In this document: one piece after another, positions 46,745 to 58,269 of the stretch | How positions within the stretch are numbered: the stretch's first letter is position 1 | Layout of the letters: the number at the start of each line of letters is the position of its first letter | Origin: Rhodocollybia butyracea | Taxonomy: Eukaryota; Basidiomycota; Agaricomycetes; Agaricales; Omphalotaceae | DNA length: 64,000 nucleotides | Assembly: GCA_015501585.1 (NCBI GenBank) | Contig: JADNRY010000014.1 | Location: 531,791 to 595,790 of the forward strand | Direction of reading: 5' to 3' | The notes under the pieces: generated by a model | Database searches by the model: none | What the model was told of the DNA's origin: nothing | The model's input: only the letters and a program-made list of their open reading frames with translations | Position numbers and translations under genes: made by a program

Positions 46745-48070
46745 AGGTAGGTCGATTTATAGAGCAAAAAGAATGGCACGGGAGCCTTGCAAGACAGAAC
46801 GAATGGCGGGTGCGCGCGCAAGAAGCTCAAACGGCCTTCCAATGCGTCAGCCAACGCGAAAAAACAAATCCACAGGCCACTGAGAGTCCAGAGTCGAGAA
46901 GAAAAGGCTGTACTTATTCGATATCAGGGTGGTCGCTTTTATACGCGAAATGAGCAGGACCCTGAGGTACCCATCGCAGCGTTGGGAGGTTGATACAATG
47001 ATCCCGGGAAATTAGACGCTTCTAAAGTGAAACAACGGGTTACGGGTCAAAGGCGGTGAGCGCTATAAGCCCTACTTAATTTTGTGGATCATCACCGGTG
47101 CCAGACGATGCGGAATCCGGACGATCGCCTTCAGCTAAACGCGTAACTCATCCCTGAGGTAGATGAATGTGCTTGGTCACTGCTAAACGAGGCAGATCCT
47201 GGCAGATCTCGAGGTCTCAAGCCCCGAACTGAAGCCTCGAGCTCAAGGTCGAACAATACTACTACTAATTAACAAGTTTCGTGATCTGATCTTAACGGAA
47301 GAAAAGGAAAACAACGCGTCTGAGATTCTGGAGAGCGCATCACCGCCAATCGGAATCCTTTGCCTGAACAGTTTTTTGTCCAATTTGAATAAGTCCTCGT
47401 CTTCATCTGCCAGCTTTTTTCGCGCATGACCTAGACAAGCCTGAACACCACACGTATACTGAACCGGGCCCCTCATTTGCGAACGCACGAATAACATACA
47501 TATCATACAAATATGGATACAAAGGACTCGGATATTACGCACAACAGTAGGCGAGCACAGCCTCTCCAACATACCTTGTATTTTGTTTGCGTGCGCTGTT
47601 TCGCAGGGTGTACGCCACTACCCCACCCCGTAGTTACTGTTACTGCTACCAGCTGCTACTCCACCCTCAAGAATTAGCAAAACAGAACGAATCTTCGGAA
47701 ACCACATGCACGAAACCTCAGCATCAAGATTCGATATTATTACCTTCCAAACGTTCCAAACGTAACCTGAGTATGTATGTTGCAGATCAATGAAATTCAG
47801 CTTCAAATCTTCTCGTAACTGTTATTCTCGGTGGTGTCATGGCTTGTCAAGGTGGGGCGTGTTGCTGGGACCAATGAGCATATTAAAACTTGCATCTGCA
47901 AGGCTGCCACCAGGTTTGCTGGACCTTCATTTCAAGGCAAGTGAGGACGTGAACATTGAAAGACTATTCGATTCGCGAAACCGTCATCCGTATCGTTTCG
48001 AACCGTAGAAGGTGTATGTCCAATACGATAAAATAATACAATAGTCTCCAACGTATACACCCGAGTGCGC
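46745..48070. other. Spacer between MAP kinase and Ste24 genes
   Basis: About 1.3 kb without a supported gene. Frames at 46787-46993, 47243-47572 and 47790-48008 lack recognisable domains or splice partners. Confidence 0.45.
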
Positions 48071-48075
48071 GCGAC

Positions 48076-49905
48076 TCATTCTTTCTTCGCACGTTTCGTT
48101 CGGAAAGATTCAAGACCCCTCAGCCGCTCTATCAATGTGGGGTGTGAATGGTGATAGGCCGAGTATCTGGTAAACCAAACCAGATGAGCGCGAGGAACAC
48201 GCTGGATAAAGGAAAAACAGCACTTACAGCCAGTCCACCCAAACCGTTGACAAGTTCTTCACATGCAAAGTGATCAGCGCTCGCCCAAGCCTATCACCCA
48301 TGTCATTCATGCTCTTTTCGTTCAACTTGTCCTGGAGTTCGCAAGCGAATCTATCTGCTTCCCATTCAAAGTGCCTGCTGACTGCGTTCATACCGATGCT
48401 GATGAAGGCTTCGAGAGGGGTAAGGATCATCTAACAATGAAATGTGTTTAGTAAGGATCCGGTCCCCTGAGTTAATTAATTTTACCTGGAATAATAGGAA
48501 GGCTACAATGGTAGGTGGTGCCGCAGAAACGAGTTTGGGAAAGTCGAATGATCTCAGCAACGGAGGAGCATGCAGGAAGGCAGGAAAGAGCGCGAGAATG
48601 GTGAAGATGTGTATTTGGGAAATGGCCATCATTTTAGTCGGATGAAGATAGTACCAGTGGCCAAGCTCGTGAGCTAGCGAAAAAGAGCGGTCAACGAGAA
48701 TTCTACGCATATAGCGATTTTACACACCAAGGACAGCCTCGACCTCCTCAGGTTTACTTTGCTGAATAAGGGTATCAAAAATGACGATGTGCTTACTCTG
48801 AGCACTGATTGTGAGTAATTATTCCATGGAGTTTTTAAGTGACGACCCACCCAAGGCAACCCAAAGAAATATGCGTTACTATGCGAGCTGCGTTTCGAGC
48901 CATCAATCTCATATAGATGTTTGAGAGGAAACCGTAATTTCCCAGCGAGGGATTCAACCCGAGTGCGAAGCTCGCCTTCCGAAAGCGGGGTGAGTTTGTT
49001 GAATAGAGGCTGGATAACGGTAGGGTACAAGATAACCATAAGGAGTTGGAAGGAGATCATGAAACCCATCAACCAGGGCACGAAGCGATCGCCTGCCCAC
49101 TTGAAGATGTACAAAAACGCAGCCAAGAAAGGTGCGCCAAGAGCGAAAGCCACAAGCCAACTCTTGAGCAAATCCGTGACGAAGAGTCCTGGCGTAGTTT
49201 TATTAAAGCCATGTCGCTCCTCAATCCAAAAGGTGGAGTAGATAGATAACGGAAGGGTTGGCAAGGAGGAGAGCAAATACATCGTGAACGAGAAGATGAT
49301 GGACTGTAAAATCTGGAACGGAGTTGGAAATTGGACGAAACTCTTTGTATCAAGAATCTCTCACCTCGTAGTCTGTTCCGTATCCAAATTTGCCTAAGAT
49401 AGTACCCGCAGCACCCCAACACCAAGCATAGAATCCGTATTGTAACATAGCAGAGTCCACGCATTGGCTGAAAAGCTTTGAGAAAATGGAAAATTTGGCT
49501 TTGTCCTTGCCTACATCGAACTGTCAGTACGTCGTTCTAATCATTTGAGAAACTAGAAGCTCCACCGTATTTCTGAGACTTTTCAAAATCTTCCTGTGTG
49601 ATGTGGGAGGCAAGTGCCTCGGGGGGTGATGTCTTAGAATACAGAGGATATTGTCGCAATCTATGTCGAGGGTTTGTATCACTTTTGACTGAAGATACTG
49701 TACGCTTACAGAAGGTACGATTCAAAAATCGTTACGCCCCTACAGAAACATTGTCAGAAATATTTAGCCAAAGAACGTCCAACTTCACGGAACGAAGTAC
49801 ACACCATGAAAATACTTGAACATAAAATTTCCAATTAATAGGATCTACAGAAACAAAAGCCAAATGACGCTGAACAGCAGCCAGTCCGGAATGCAGAAAG
49901 TCCAT
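48076..49905 (-). CDS. STE24: CAAX prenyl protease Ste24 (M48 zinc metalloprotease)
   Basis: An ER-membrane protease that trims prenylated CAAX proteins and lipopeptide pheromone precursors. The start chosen is MDFLHSGLAAVQRHL at 49905 (MSISF at 49965 is in frame). Then DPINWKFYVQVFSW, QHPLYSKTSPPEALASHI, WIEERHGFNKTTPGLF, several transmembrane helices, and the zinc motif AHELGHWYYLHPTKMM (HExxH) near 48660. The third ligand region HFEWEADRFACEL lies near 48390. The C-terminus is YHHSHPTLIERLRGLE..., a family-typical SHPPL-E-RL ending, with stop at 48076. About eight exons. All catalytic residues are present. Confidence 0.92.
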
Positions 49906-49989
49906 TTTGCTACAAAATGGTAAGAAAGGAAAGAGTTTCAAAGAGTCTTTAAAAGAGATTGACACGTGGCATCAGTGCTACTTGAGTAC

Positions 49990-51180
49990 AGCCACTCGGA
50001 CCAGACGCGTTGAAAACTGCACCTCCCGGCACTCCCTCGCCGCTCGGTTCATTACCGTGACGGAGGCAAGGCATCCTCTATTAATTGTAAGTAAAGTGTG
50101 TCTCGTTTTTGAAGACCTTCGTTTACCCCAACCCTCCGCCAGACGGCCCTCACCGATCTCCTTGACCTGGGACTTCCATGAGTACTTTGCCATCTTTCGG
50201 CTATATTGCTACATGTACCAAAGTCCGAGAACAACGTCTACTGTTTAGCGCTAGTGCTCTCATTGCAATCAGTAAGGAGCGGTCACCACGACATTCGTTT
50301 TTCCTGTGGGTCCATGACAAAATATGACTTCGCTTGGTATACTCCAAACTGGACATTTTTGTGAGTGTGACAATGGTTCATGAAGCTAGATGTATAAGTA
50401 CTATGTTGCACGGACTACGGTATAGCCATAATTTTTTTCCGGCACCCAGTCCAAGGTTGCGTCTCATTCAGTGCCAATTCAAATGCTACTTTGTTGCAGG
50501 TGGCAAAAAATGGCAAATTACAAGGCTGGATACATGAAATTTTCAAACAAAAATTCAACGAGACTCAGAGGGAGGGTGTTATACAAGCTGAACCTCAGTC
50601 TGGTTAGTGCACGGGCCAATTTTGAAATTTACGCCACAACACATGTATTTCATCTTTGGCGCAAAAATACGTAGGATAGCTTCGCAAAAGGAGGCGGATC
50701 GCTGACCGATATGCAACTCGAGCCAACCTCGAGCAGACAAAGGTTGGTTAGAGCGCAGTATAGTGCTCTCAGTGAGCATGTGACCGCGCCTCCGAAACTT
50801 ATCAGATTCACTGTCACTGTCAGAGATCAACCACACTCAGGTTTTGCGTGAGAAGAGAAGTGTCGTAGGACGAGGCTCGTGGTTTCTCAAACTCAAAGCT
50901 TTGATTTACCCTTTAAATTCTCCTGTGAGACTTTCCAGTGATATTTCATTGAGGTTGAGGAAGTTAGGCATTCAAATTCTCTCCCTCCTTGAACTCTCAA
51001 GTTGGAGAACCATCAGTCGAAATCTCGTTCTTTCATTCTCAGCTTTGGAAGCAATAGGAAACTCGACCACCTGACCTAGAATTTCTAGCACATAAGATTC
51101 AGAGCGTCGGGAAATGGCGTGAGGCAAGTGAGTTACTGTGAGGGAGCCAGCTGGTACCGTACAACAATCGAAGGCATAGC
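49990..51180. other. Spacer
   Basis: No supported gene. Frames such as 50844-51074 have no recognised domain. Confidence 0.4.
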
Positions 51181-51190
51181 CACCAGATAA

Positions 51191-51355
51191 GGAAGGAAGG
51201 AAGGAAGGAAGTAACCGGCGCGGTCCCATTGAGGAACAGCCGGGGCCCGCGCAACATACATCGCGCCATATGTGTGCCGCGGATGCACCCAGTCGACTTT
51301 GCTGTGGCAGAGCGAACACAATCACCTCCGGCTCACAAAGACGGCTGCGCACACG
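51191..51355. repeat. Dispersed GC-rich repeat with GGAA tract, copy 2
   Basis: Same order of blocks as 15407-15575: GGAA tract, GGTCCCATTGAGGAACAGCC, GGCCCGCGCAA, TGTGCCGCGGATGCAC and CTGTGGCAG. It lies just left of the secreted coiled-coil gene pair. Confidence 0.6.
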
Positions 51356-51932
51356 AGTAAACCAAACTAAGTAAACTGCATTGACGCATTCATTCATGTA
51401 AAGGCAGTAAGGTAATGCCGAAATCACCGATAGATGGCCATGGAACAATGATCCCTCGCTCTGAGGGCAAGTATCAATACTCACTTGAAGGCACTTCCAG
51501 TGACTGGTTTACCAAACGGCCGAGTGATAGGAGGTAATAGGGTGGCCAAGTAACTCATAGTAAGTATCGCTCTCGACTCCTGGCATGGCAATGACCGGGT
51601 ACCAACTTTGTTCCCGAATCCCAGGGCTTCCCCTGGTTCCCGGACATCCCGATTTTGTGGGCGGATGCCTTTGACACAAACCACTCAAGGGTGGGACCCG
51701 GTAGGAGTCAGTGATTTGCGAAGGCAAGAGCCCGTTTCGGACTTCCCATACTCGAACGAGAGTAATTCAGACCATAGCCTCTTTCTAATACTGCACCTCA
51801 CTGCACGCGAAAGATCATTGTCAATAAGTTGAATCACGTCCTAGCTTTGAAACGCGAATGCACCATATACAAACTTTGACCTCTCCTCTCGGCCTTGGTT
51901 TCAAGTTTGAATTACCATTTTGTTTGTTTAGA

Positions 51933-51940
51933 TATAAAAG
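51933..51940 (+). promoter_or_regulatory. TATA box of coiled-coil gene 1
   Basis: TATAAAAG followed by TGCCC, 135 bases before the start codon; conserved in gene 2. Confidence 0.7.
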
Positions 51941-52067
51941 TGCCCAAGGTTTTTCCTAGTTTCCCCAGCAGAGCTGGTCTCTTCCCAACACACACTCATA
52001 TCGTGCAGGACATTTCCACTTGTTTCCACATAAATCTTCCGGTCCATCTAAAAACACAACCTCGACA

Positions 52068-52818
52068 ATGCTTTACTCTGGCTCTATTATTGCTGCTCTC
52101 TTCACCGCAGCAGCTCTCTCTTCTGTTCTTGCTGTTACTTCCGACATCTCGTCACGAGAACCTGCTGATTCACTAGTCGATCTCTCGCTGCGAGAACTTG
52201 AAAGAAGCCATGAATTCAACCATCACCACCACCACAATGCTCACTTCCATCACTTGGAAGAGGCCAGAGAACGCGTTCACCGCGCAAGGGAGCGTCTCCG
52301 CTCTGCTAAGAAGCATCTTCACCACCTTTTCCTCCAGGAGGCGGAGGGCGAGTTCATTTCTGTAAGTTTACTTATTACATTTGGTGGTTTCTTTTCGCTC
52401 ATTTTTTATCAAAGGACCATCGTTTAAACGCGGCCGAACACCGTCTTCGCGTGGCCAAACGTCGTCTACACCATGCCGAGAAGGAGCTCGAGGAAGCAAA
52501 GGACGGCGAGTTCGAATTTGATTTAGAAGAGGTCAAAGCGCGAGTACACTTTGCCAAAGAACGACTGCGTGAAGCTGAGAAAGATCTTACTCACGATCTC
52601 ATTGCGGAAGCTGTGAGTCGGTCATTTCGTTGTTGTCTTCTTTCGTACTAACCGTTGATTTTTAGCAACCTCATATTGAGAGGAGGGGTGCCATTACTAC
52701 CGGAGCGACTGCTTTGGCTGCATACGAGTTTGGAAAACACGAGGAACGAAAACACGAGGAGAACAACCACAGCTCGGATCCTAGTGCCTCTCCTAGTAGT
52801 ACTAGCGATGCTAACTAG
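52068..52818 (+). CDS. Secreted His-rich coiled-coil protein, paralog 1
   Basis: Exons 52068-52361, 52415-52612 and 52666-52818 give 645 nt and 214 residues. A signal peptide (SIIAALFTAAALSSVLAV) is followed by a short pro-like part with the repeated SREPADSLVDLSLRELE, then HEFNHHHHHNAHFHH. Two highly charged helical stretches with heptad-like spacing follow (LEEARERVHRARERLRSAKK and AEHRLRVAKRRLHHAEKELE). The C-terminal third has a short Ala/Gly-rich part and a tail rich in Glu, Lys, Asn and Ser. No catalytic domain. The His cluster could bind metal. The leader CCCAGCAGAGCTGG... and TATA region are shared with paralog 2. Confidence 0.85.
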
Positions 52819-52998
52819 AACTGTTGGTGTTCAACATCGCGTTTTCGAAGGGCGAACAGATATCGTTGTGCTTCCCAAGTGATATCGGTAGATTTTGGTG
52901 TCTGTAGATTTTAGAAATAGGATGGATTCCGCGATTTGCAAAGTTCGGAATGGGAAAATACTCATAAGCAACAAGCAACACCATAATCCATCGAACAT

Positions 52999-53034
52999 TC
53001 ATTTGCGTTCAGTCAAAATCATCTCACAAGCTTT
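52999..53034 (-). pseudogene. Captured 3' end of the PIN-like carrier gene
   Basis: On the minus strand this reads KACEMILTERK and stop, the exact C-terminus of the carrier gene at 54305-55944. It lies between the two coiled-coil paralogs, where only the last 12 codons were duplicated. It marks the edge of the tandem duplication. Confidence 0.85.
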
Positions 53035-53245
53035 GACTCGAACGACATAGCCTCTTTCTAACACTACTACTATACACCTCTATACACGGGGAAGATCTTG
53101 GAACTAAGTTGGAAGATCCTGGAAGATCATTGTCAATCACGTCCCGACTTTGAAACGCGAGTGCATCACTATGCATCATGTGTACAATCTTTGATTTCTC
53201 TCTCAGCCCTGGTTTCAAGTTTCAATTACCATTGTGTTGTTCAGG

Positions 53246-53253
53246 TATAAAAG
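53246..53253 (+). promoter_or_regulatory. TATA box of coiled-coil gene 2
   Basis: TATAAAAG followed by TGCCC, 136 bases before the start codon, same spacing as gene 1. Confidence 0.7.
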
Positions 53254-53381
53254 TGCCCCAGGTTCACCCAGTTTCCCCAGCAGAGCTGGTCTCTTCCCAA
53301 CACACACTCATATCGTGCAGGACATTTCCATTTGTTCCCACATAAATCTTCAGTTCATCTAAAACAACCTTCTCTGCTACC

Positions 53382-54126
53382 ATGGTTTACTCTCGCTCTA
53401 TTGTTGCTGCTCTCCTCGCCGCAGGAGCTCTATCTTCTGTTCTGGCTGCGGCTCCTGTTTCTTCCGACATCTCGCCACGAGAACCTGCTGATGCCCTAGT
53501 CGATATCTCGCCGCGAGAACTTGAAAGAAGAAGCCATGAATTCAACCATCACCATGATGCTCACTTCCATCACTTGGAAGAGGCCAGAGAACGTGTTCAC
53601 CGCGCCAGGGAGCGTCTCCACTCCGCTAAGAAGCATCTTCACCACCTTTTCCTCCAGGAGGCGGAGGGCGAGTTCGTTTCTGTAAGTTTACTTATTACAT
53701 TTGGTGGTTTCTTTTCGTTCATTTCAATCAAAGGACCACCGTTTGAACGCGGCCGAACACCGTCTTCGCGAGGCCAAATATCGTCTACATCATGCCGAGA
53801 AGGAACTCGAGGAAGCAAAGGACGACGTATTCGATTTCGATTTAGAAGAGGACAATGCAAAAGTCCACTTTGCCAAAGAACGACTGCGTGAAGCTGAGAA
53901 GGATCTTACCCACGCTCTTATTGCGGAAGATGTGAGTCGGTCATCGTTGTTATCTTCTTCTGTACTAACCATTGATTCTTAGCAACCTCGTATTGGGAGG
54001 AGGGGTCTCATTACTGCCGGATTAGCTGCCTGGGGTGGATACGAATTGGGAAAACACGAGGAACGAAAACATGAGGAGGAGAACAACCACAGTTCGGATC
54101 CTAGTGCCTCTCCCGGTACTGACTAG
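53382..54126 (+). CDS. Secreted His-rich coiled-coil protein, paralog 2
   Basis: Exons 53382-53681, 53734-53931 and 53983-54126 give 642 nt and 213 residues. Same layout as paralog 1: signal peptide (SIVAALLAAGALSSVLAA), REPADALVDISPRELERR, HEFNHHHDAHFHH, two charged helices and a Ser/Asn/Glu-rich tail. The dibasic ERRSHEF here (ERSHEF in paralog 1) could be a Kex2-type cut. Intron positions are identical; the third exon differs most (LITAGLAAWGGYELG). It converges on the carrier gene with about 180 bp between stop codons. Confidence 0.85.
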
Positions 54127-54304
54127 TACCACTATCTGTAATGTCGGTTGTTGGTATTCAACATTGCATTTTCATGAAGGTCGTTGCACTTCCTAAGTAT
54201 TAGCGGTAGATTTTGGTATCTGTAGATTTCAGAAATAGGATGGATTCCACGATTTGCAAAGTTCAGAATGAGAATAGATACTCATAAGAAAGATCATAAT
54301 CCAT

Positions 54305-55944
54305 TCACTTCCGTTCAGTCAAAATCATTTCACAAGCTTTCAAGCTTGCCACTGCTGAGAACGATACCATCGGTGTAACCATGTATGAAAGCTATAAGCG
54401 TCAAATTGAATTCACTTGTTCAGGGAGAAAGAACGCACCGCTAAAAACTTGGCTACTGCGTTCTTCTCCTTTTCGTCCGCCTTACTGACATCTGCAAGTG
54501 CAGTCAGCCTCATTGCAGAAGGTCCCACCTAGATTCATTTGTGGTTGATATTGAATATGGCATCTTCTTGACTCTTAGCCTAGCTTAACTCACTGGCATC
54601 ATCATCATCGAAAACCATAGTCTGTGCGAGTGATCAGTTTAGCTCAGCAAGTACATTCGAACATTCGAACATAGGATCGTTGGAGAGCAGTTGTGTTTTC
54701 GTCGCCAGGACGTAAACTACTGGAATACTGATACTGTCGCACATCGAGGATACGTATAAGCCATAGACCTCTTGCATAGGATAGGCGACTCACGCTGGCA
54801 TTATAATGAACCTCGTAAGAAGAACGCAGAGCGTAGGATAAAGAGGTAAAGATCCGGAGTTTTGTCCCTCCCGCATTTTCACATGTGTAGCATAGAGCTA
54901 GCGATGTATATGAGGTTAAGGCCAGGACCAGATGATTGATGCTACGCTCACTTTGACTCCGACAATAATAACCTGTGTGCTAGCAAATAAATGGCCAATG
55001 TTCTCCAAGCTCACAGTCAACCAAGCCCGAAAGATACCGTCTTTTAGGAAGAACTGGTCGTGCAAGGCTGGGATAAGCCCGACGAAAGCACCTGAAGGTA
55101 CGTAGCATGTCAGCAGAGTGACCGCCGCAAGAATAGCTCAAAACGACGCGCCCAGAAAGGCACCGATAAATGGTGCATTCCAAAATTGGTACAAAAAGTT
55201 TGTAGTCGACTTTACCCAAGAAGGTCGAGGTGTCCCACGAGGAATTAAGGGGATGTTCTCTGCGCCATCCTCAATGAAGCTATCGTTTTCGGAAGATTCC
55301 GCAGATTCCACATCTGCGTTCGGCTCATTGTCTGCACTGTCCTCTTTAACATTAGGTTGTATTAGTCTTGGTCCAAGGGTAAATGTGAGTGAGTTAGATA
55401 TTGTGGCATTTATGAGAAAGTAGCTGGCAGCACGATGCATAGCGCTATCCTTGTCTCCGCTAGATATAGACGACAAGGCTCCCGAGACTGCGAAAGATTG
55501 TAAAAGAAGTATCGGAAGGGAAGTAGAATTATTGAAGGTGACTGCAGCGGTGACCCATAGAGGCAGTTTGAAAATTCTAGTAGCGATTGACCCCAGGATA
55601 ATGGCTGTTATATTGTATAGAAGCGCCAAGATGATAATTGGCGCATATCGTCCGATAGTTTCTGGGCTCAAGCTAGATCCAACGTTGACGAACAAAAGGC
55701 AAGGCATAAAGAGCTTGACACATAATGAGGATAAGTCCAGCGATGATTTATTGTTGACCAGTCCAAGATACCTGCATCGTTGAACCGTCAGTGTAAGTAG
55801 TATAACTAGATGAACGAGTTAAGTGTACCCTGCGAGGGTGCCATAGAAAACAGTGAGCAAGACATTGACGGTAGCCTCTAGAGAGGCTACGAAGGCCGTT
55901 AAGATGGACGACATGGGGGTAAGGAGTAGGTTACCAAGCTCCAT
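54305..55944 (-). CDS. PIN-like / auxin efflux carrier family membrane protein
   Basis: A multi-span carrier of the AEC family (PF03547 type), probably in the ER or plasma membrane; substrate in fungi unknown. Starts MELGNLLLTPMSSILTAF at 55944. The N-terminal bundle includes LFMPCLLFVNVGSSLS and LPLWVTAAVTFNNSTSLPILL, whose FNNSTSLP is a family hallmark. A hydrophilic acidic loop (NADVESAESSENDSFIEDG) separates the two bundles. The C-terminal part has AFVGLIPALHDQFFL and ENIGHLF, and the end is RLTALADVSKADEKEKNAVAKFLA joined by an intron (GTGCGT..TTATAG) to LSYMVTPMVSFSAVASLKACEMILTERK. The junction near 55130 could use a non-canonical donor. Otherwise the gene looks intact. Confidence 0.85.
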
Positions 55945-55959
55945 AACATGATGGCAGTT

Positions 55960-56760
55960 GAAGGAAATGGGAAATGCGTGCCGTCATCCGGTGATTGGCA
56001 TTTTCAGTGTTCTCGGCCGTATAAAAAATTGGTAGGCCGGCAAATGGGACATCTTCTGCACACGAGTGCACACGAGCATCTACAATACGTGGCCATGGAC
56101 CACTCGTCCATTAACCCAAAGATAGATCCACCACCCGCTCCGATTTTCGCCGATATGTCACTGTGGGAAGCAAGGACTCAACTCGTACAAGCACACTACT
56201 TACCTTCACTGCTTGTCCACAACTTTTCGTCGGCACCTACTCAGCAAATGCGTGTCCCTACCAGCCTTGAACTTGCCCGTTACCGATCATGCTCATTTTG
56301 CGCTATACACATTCGTCATAGTTTCAGACTGCTTTCGTCTAGTGGGGCATAAATGTTCTCCGTTTCATCATCATGCCAAAAGTCAAGCTAGTTCAACTTC
56401 ACATGGTTTTATCCCGGGCCCATAGGAAGGAAGGAAGGAAGGAAGGAAGGAAGGGAGGATTTATTTTGGTACAAGGAGTCGAACTAGTGTTGAACGCCGG
56501 ATCATGCTAGAAATCAAATATCGCTCACATCGGATCCGTTCTCAACCAGAGACTTGGGCTTTTGGGATACACTATACAACGCGTATGAAGCCGAAGCCGA
56601 GATAAGGAAAAGCTGTAGTAGATATAAAGGAGATACTTCAAACAACGAAACCGCGGACAGAGTACAGTGGCAAGCGGAAGAAAAGGATCATCAAACTATA
56701 TCCAAATCGTCATGCAAATGAACGACCAGATCCAACGGTCATATTGAGGTTATTATTTGT
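55960..56760. other. Spacer with GGAA microsatellite
   Basis: GGAA tract at 56425-56453. The open frame at 55948-56352 has no recognisable domain. No gene supported. Confidence 0.45.
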
Positions 56761-56773
56761 CGGGATATACCAG

Positions 56774-57566
56774 GATATCATCGCCAATACGACCCGTAAA
56801 ACTAGCGGATCACATGATTTATTCCCCACGTTCCGGCGGGCCGTTTGTTCAACTTAGAGAGCTTTGCCGTATCAGCGGTCTTGTCGCATCACTTAGGCGC
56901 GTCGAATACGATATATAAGTAGTATACACTAGCAAAAATGCTTCAGATAGGCTTCAAAGCGTCTTGTGGACATAAATTTACAAGCAAATGAGCTTCCTGT
57001 GCCCTAATTATGTCTGTTTACCTTCCTTGGACTGAGACTGACTGAGAATTATGGCCAATGCACAGTCATAGCCTCTTGAAGGTCAGTTTTTGTAGTACTA
57101 GATGTAAATATCCATCATGAGATGATATCCGACACTGGACAAGCTGCAAACGAAGACATTTTCAAAGCAGAAGAAAAACCTGACATAGTATCAGAAGTGC
57201 ACCAACTGCTATATGCGGGACAAAAGACATTTTGCCATGGAATACTTGGAAAAGACACAGCAAGTGTTCAATAGGATAGTATGATCCAAGAAGCATGAAG
57301 TCGAGACGGTGTTCACCCGAATCCAGCAAAAATAATAAAATATCAGGTTCATGGAGAGGTAACAAGCAACGGAAGACAAGACCACAAACTTACAAACACT
57401 AAAGTAGCTACATGTACATTTATCTATCGTATTCGACGCGCCTAAGTGATGCGACAAGACCGCTGATACGGCAAAGCTCTCTAAGTTGAACAAACGGCCC
57501 GCCGGAACGTGGGGAATAAATCATGTGATCCGCTAGTTTTACGGGTCGTATTGGCGATGATTACCA
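56774..57566. mobile_element. Element with perfect 137-bp terminal inverted repeats
   Basis: Arms 56777-56913 and 57425-57561 are reverse complements over all 137 bases by eye, with a 511-bp centre. The block is flanked by an 11-bp direct repeat GGATATACCAG (56763-56773 and 57567-57577). Long TIRs and a 9-11 bp target duplication are the pattern of Mutator-like elements. The centre has no transposase frame, so it would be a non-autonomous copy. The 3-5 bases between the direct repeats and the exact arms do not match fully, which leaves some doubt about the end points. Confidence 0.7.
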
Positions 57567-57584
57567 GGATATACCAGAGCTACA

Positions 57585-58177
57585 TAGCACACCTCGTTAA
57601 AAGCAATGACAGTTGTACTACCAAAAAAAAGGCTGAAAAAGGCTATCGGCCGAAAGAAAAAGAATCCATCGTGGGTTTCAAAATCACTCACCGAGTCGTC
57701 TAAGAACATTTCAGGAAGAAACATCGGGAATCCAATATCCAACTCGCGCCATGAACTAATGATCCTTAGCGCCGTTCCGGCAATCCCCGACTCCCTGAAG
57801 AATCTAAGGATCGATGTCAAAGCTCCCTTTTGAGGAGAGTTAAAATTAAATTCATTTATAGATTGTTTACTACAATCCCGTCTCTCACACCTTTGAAGGA
57901 TAGCCAAGGAATAGTAGAGATGGGCAATGTTGGAGGTAAAAAAGGCTAAGGCCGGCATTCGACCTGTATGTTCCCGTACTGGTAGTTACCCCGGTACTTC
58001 AAGACTAAGTACTCACGAGGCATGGTATAACCCCATCACAGTGGGCATATTGTCATTGGCAGGAGTAAGGAGAAACATCGCAATGGCTCCAGTTGCCGGG
58101 TACACATGAACAACTTTTCCAGGCATATCTGGGAGATCGGTCTCTGTGTATTGGTACTTGGATTCCAGAGTGGACAT
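57585..58177 (-). CDS. Hypothetical membrane-like protein, 5' part
   Basis: Reads MSTLESKYQYTETDLPDMPGK..., then TGAIAMFLLTPANDNMPTVMG. Four clean introns then connect MPALAFFTSNIAHLYYSLAILQ, GALTSILRFFRESGIAGTALRI and AFFSLFFGSTTVIAFNE (for example GTGTGAG..CAAAAG at about 57832-57892). Hydrophobic stretches suggest membrane spans. Family not recognised. The reading runs toward the perfect inverted-repeat element, which would lie in the next intron or truncate the gene. Confidence 0.45.
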
Positions 58178-58269
58178 TGGATGAACTAAGAAAATGACAA
58201 AAGTGCACTGGTTGAGTAATTGGCTTGAAGAAACATTACCAGAGGCAGGATACATGTTCAAGCCCAGTC

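Noticed and set aside
46787..46993. 68-residue frame divergent from the MAP kinase
   Set aside because: Basic low-complexity reading overlapping the kinase promoter; no domain or splice partner.
55948..56352. 134-residue plus-strand frame starting beside the carrier start codon
   Set aside because: No domain, sits in the carrier promoter region, composition not protein-like.
56425..56453. GGAA tract as a third copy of the dispersed GC-rich repeat
   Set aside because: The flanking GGTCCCATTGAGG and GCCGCGGATGCAC blocks are absent; it is a simple microsatellite.
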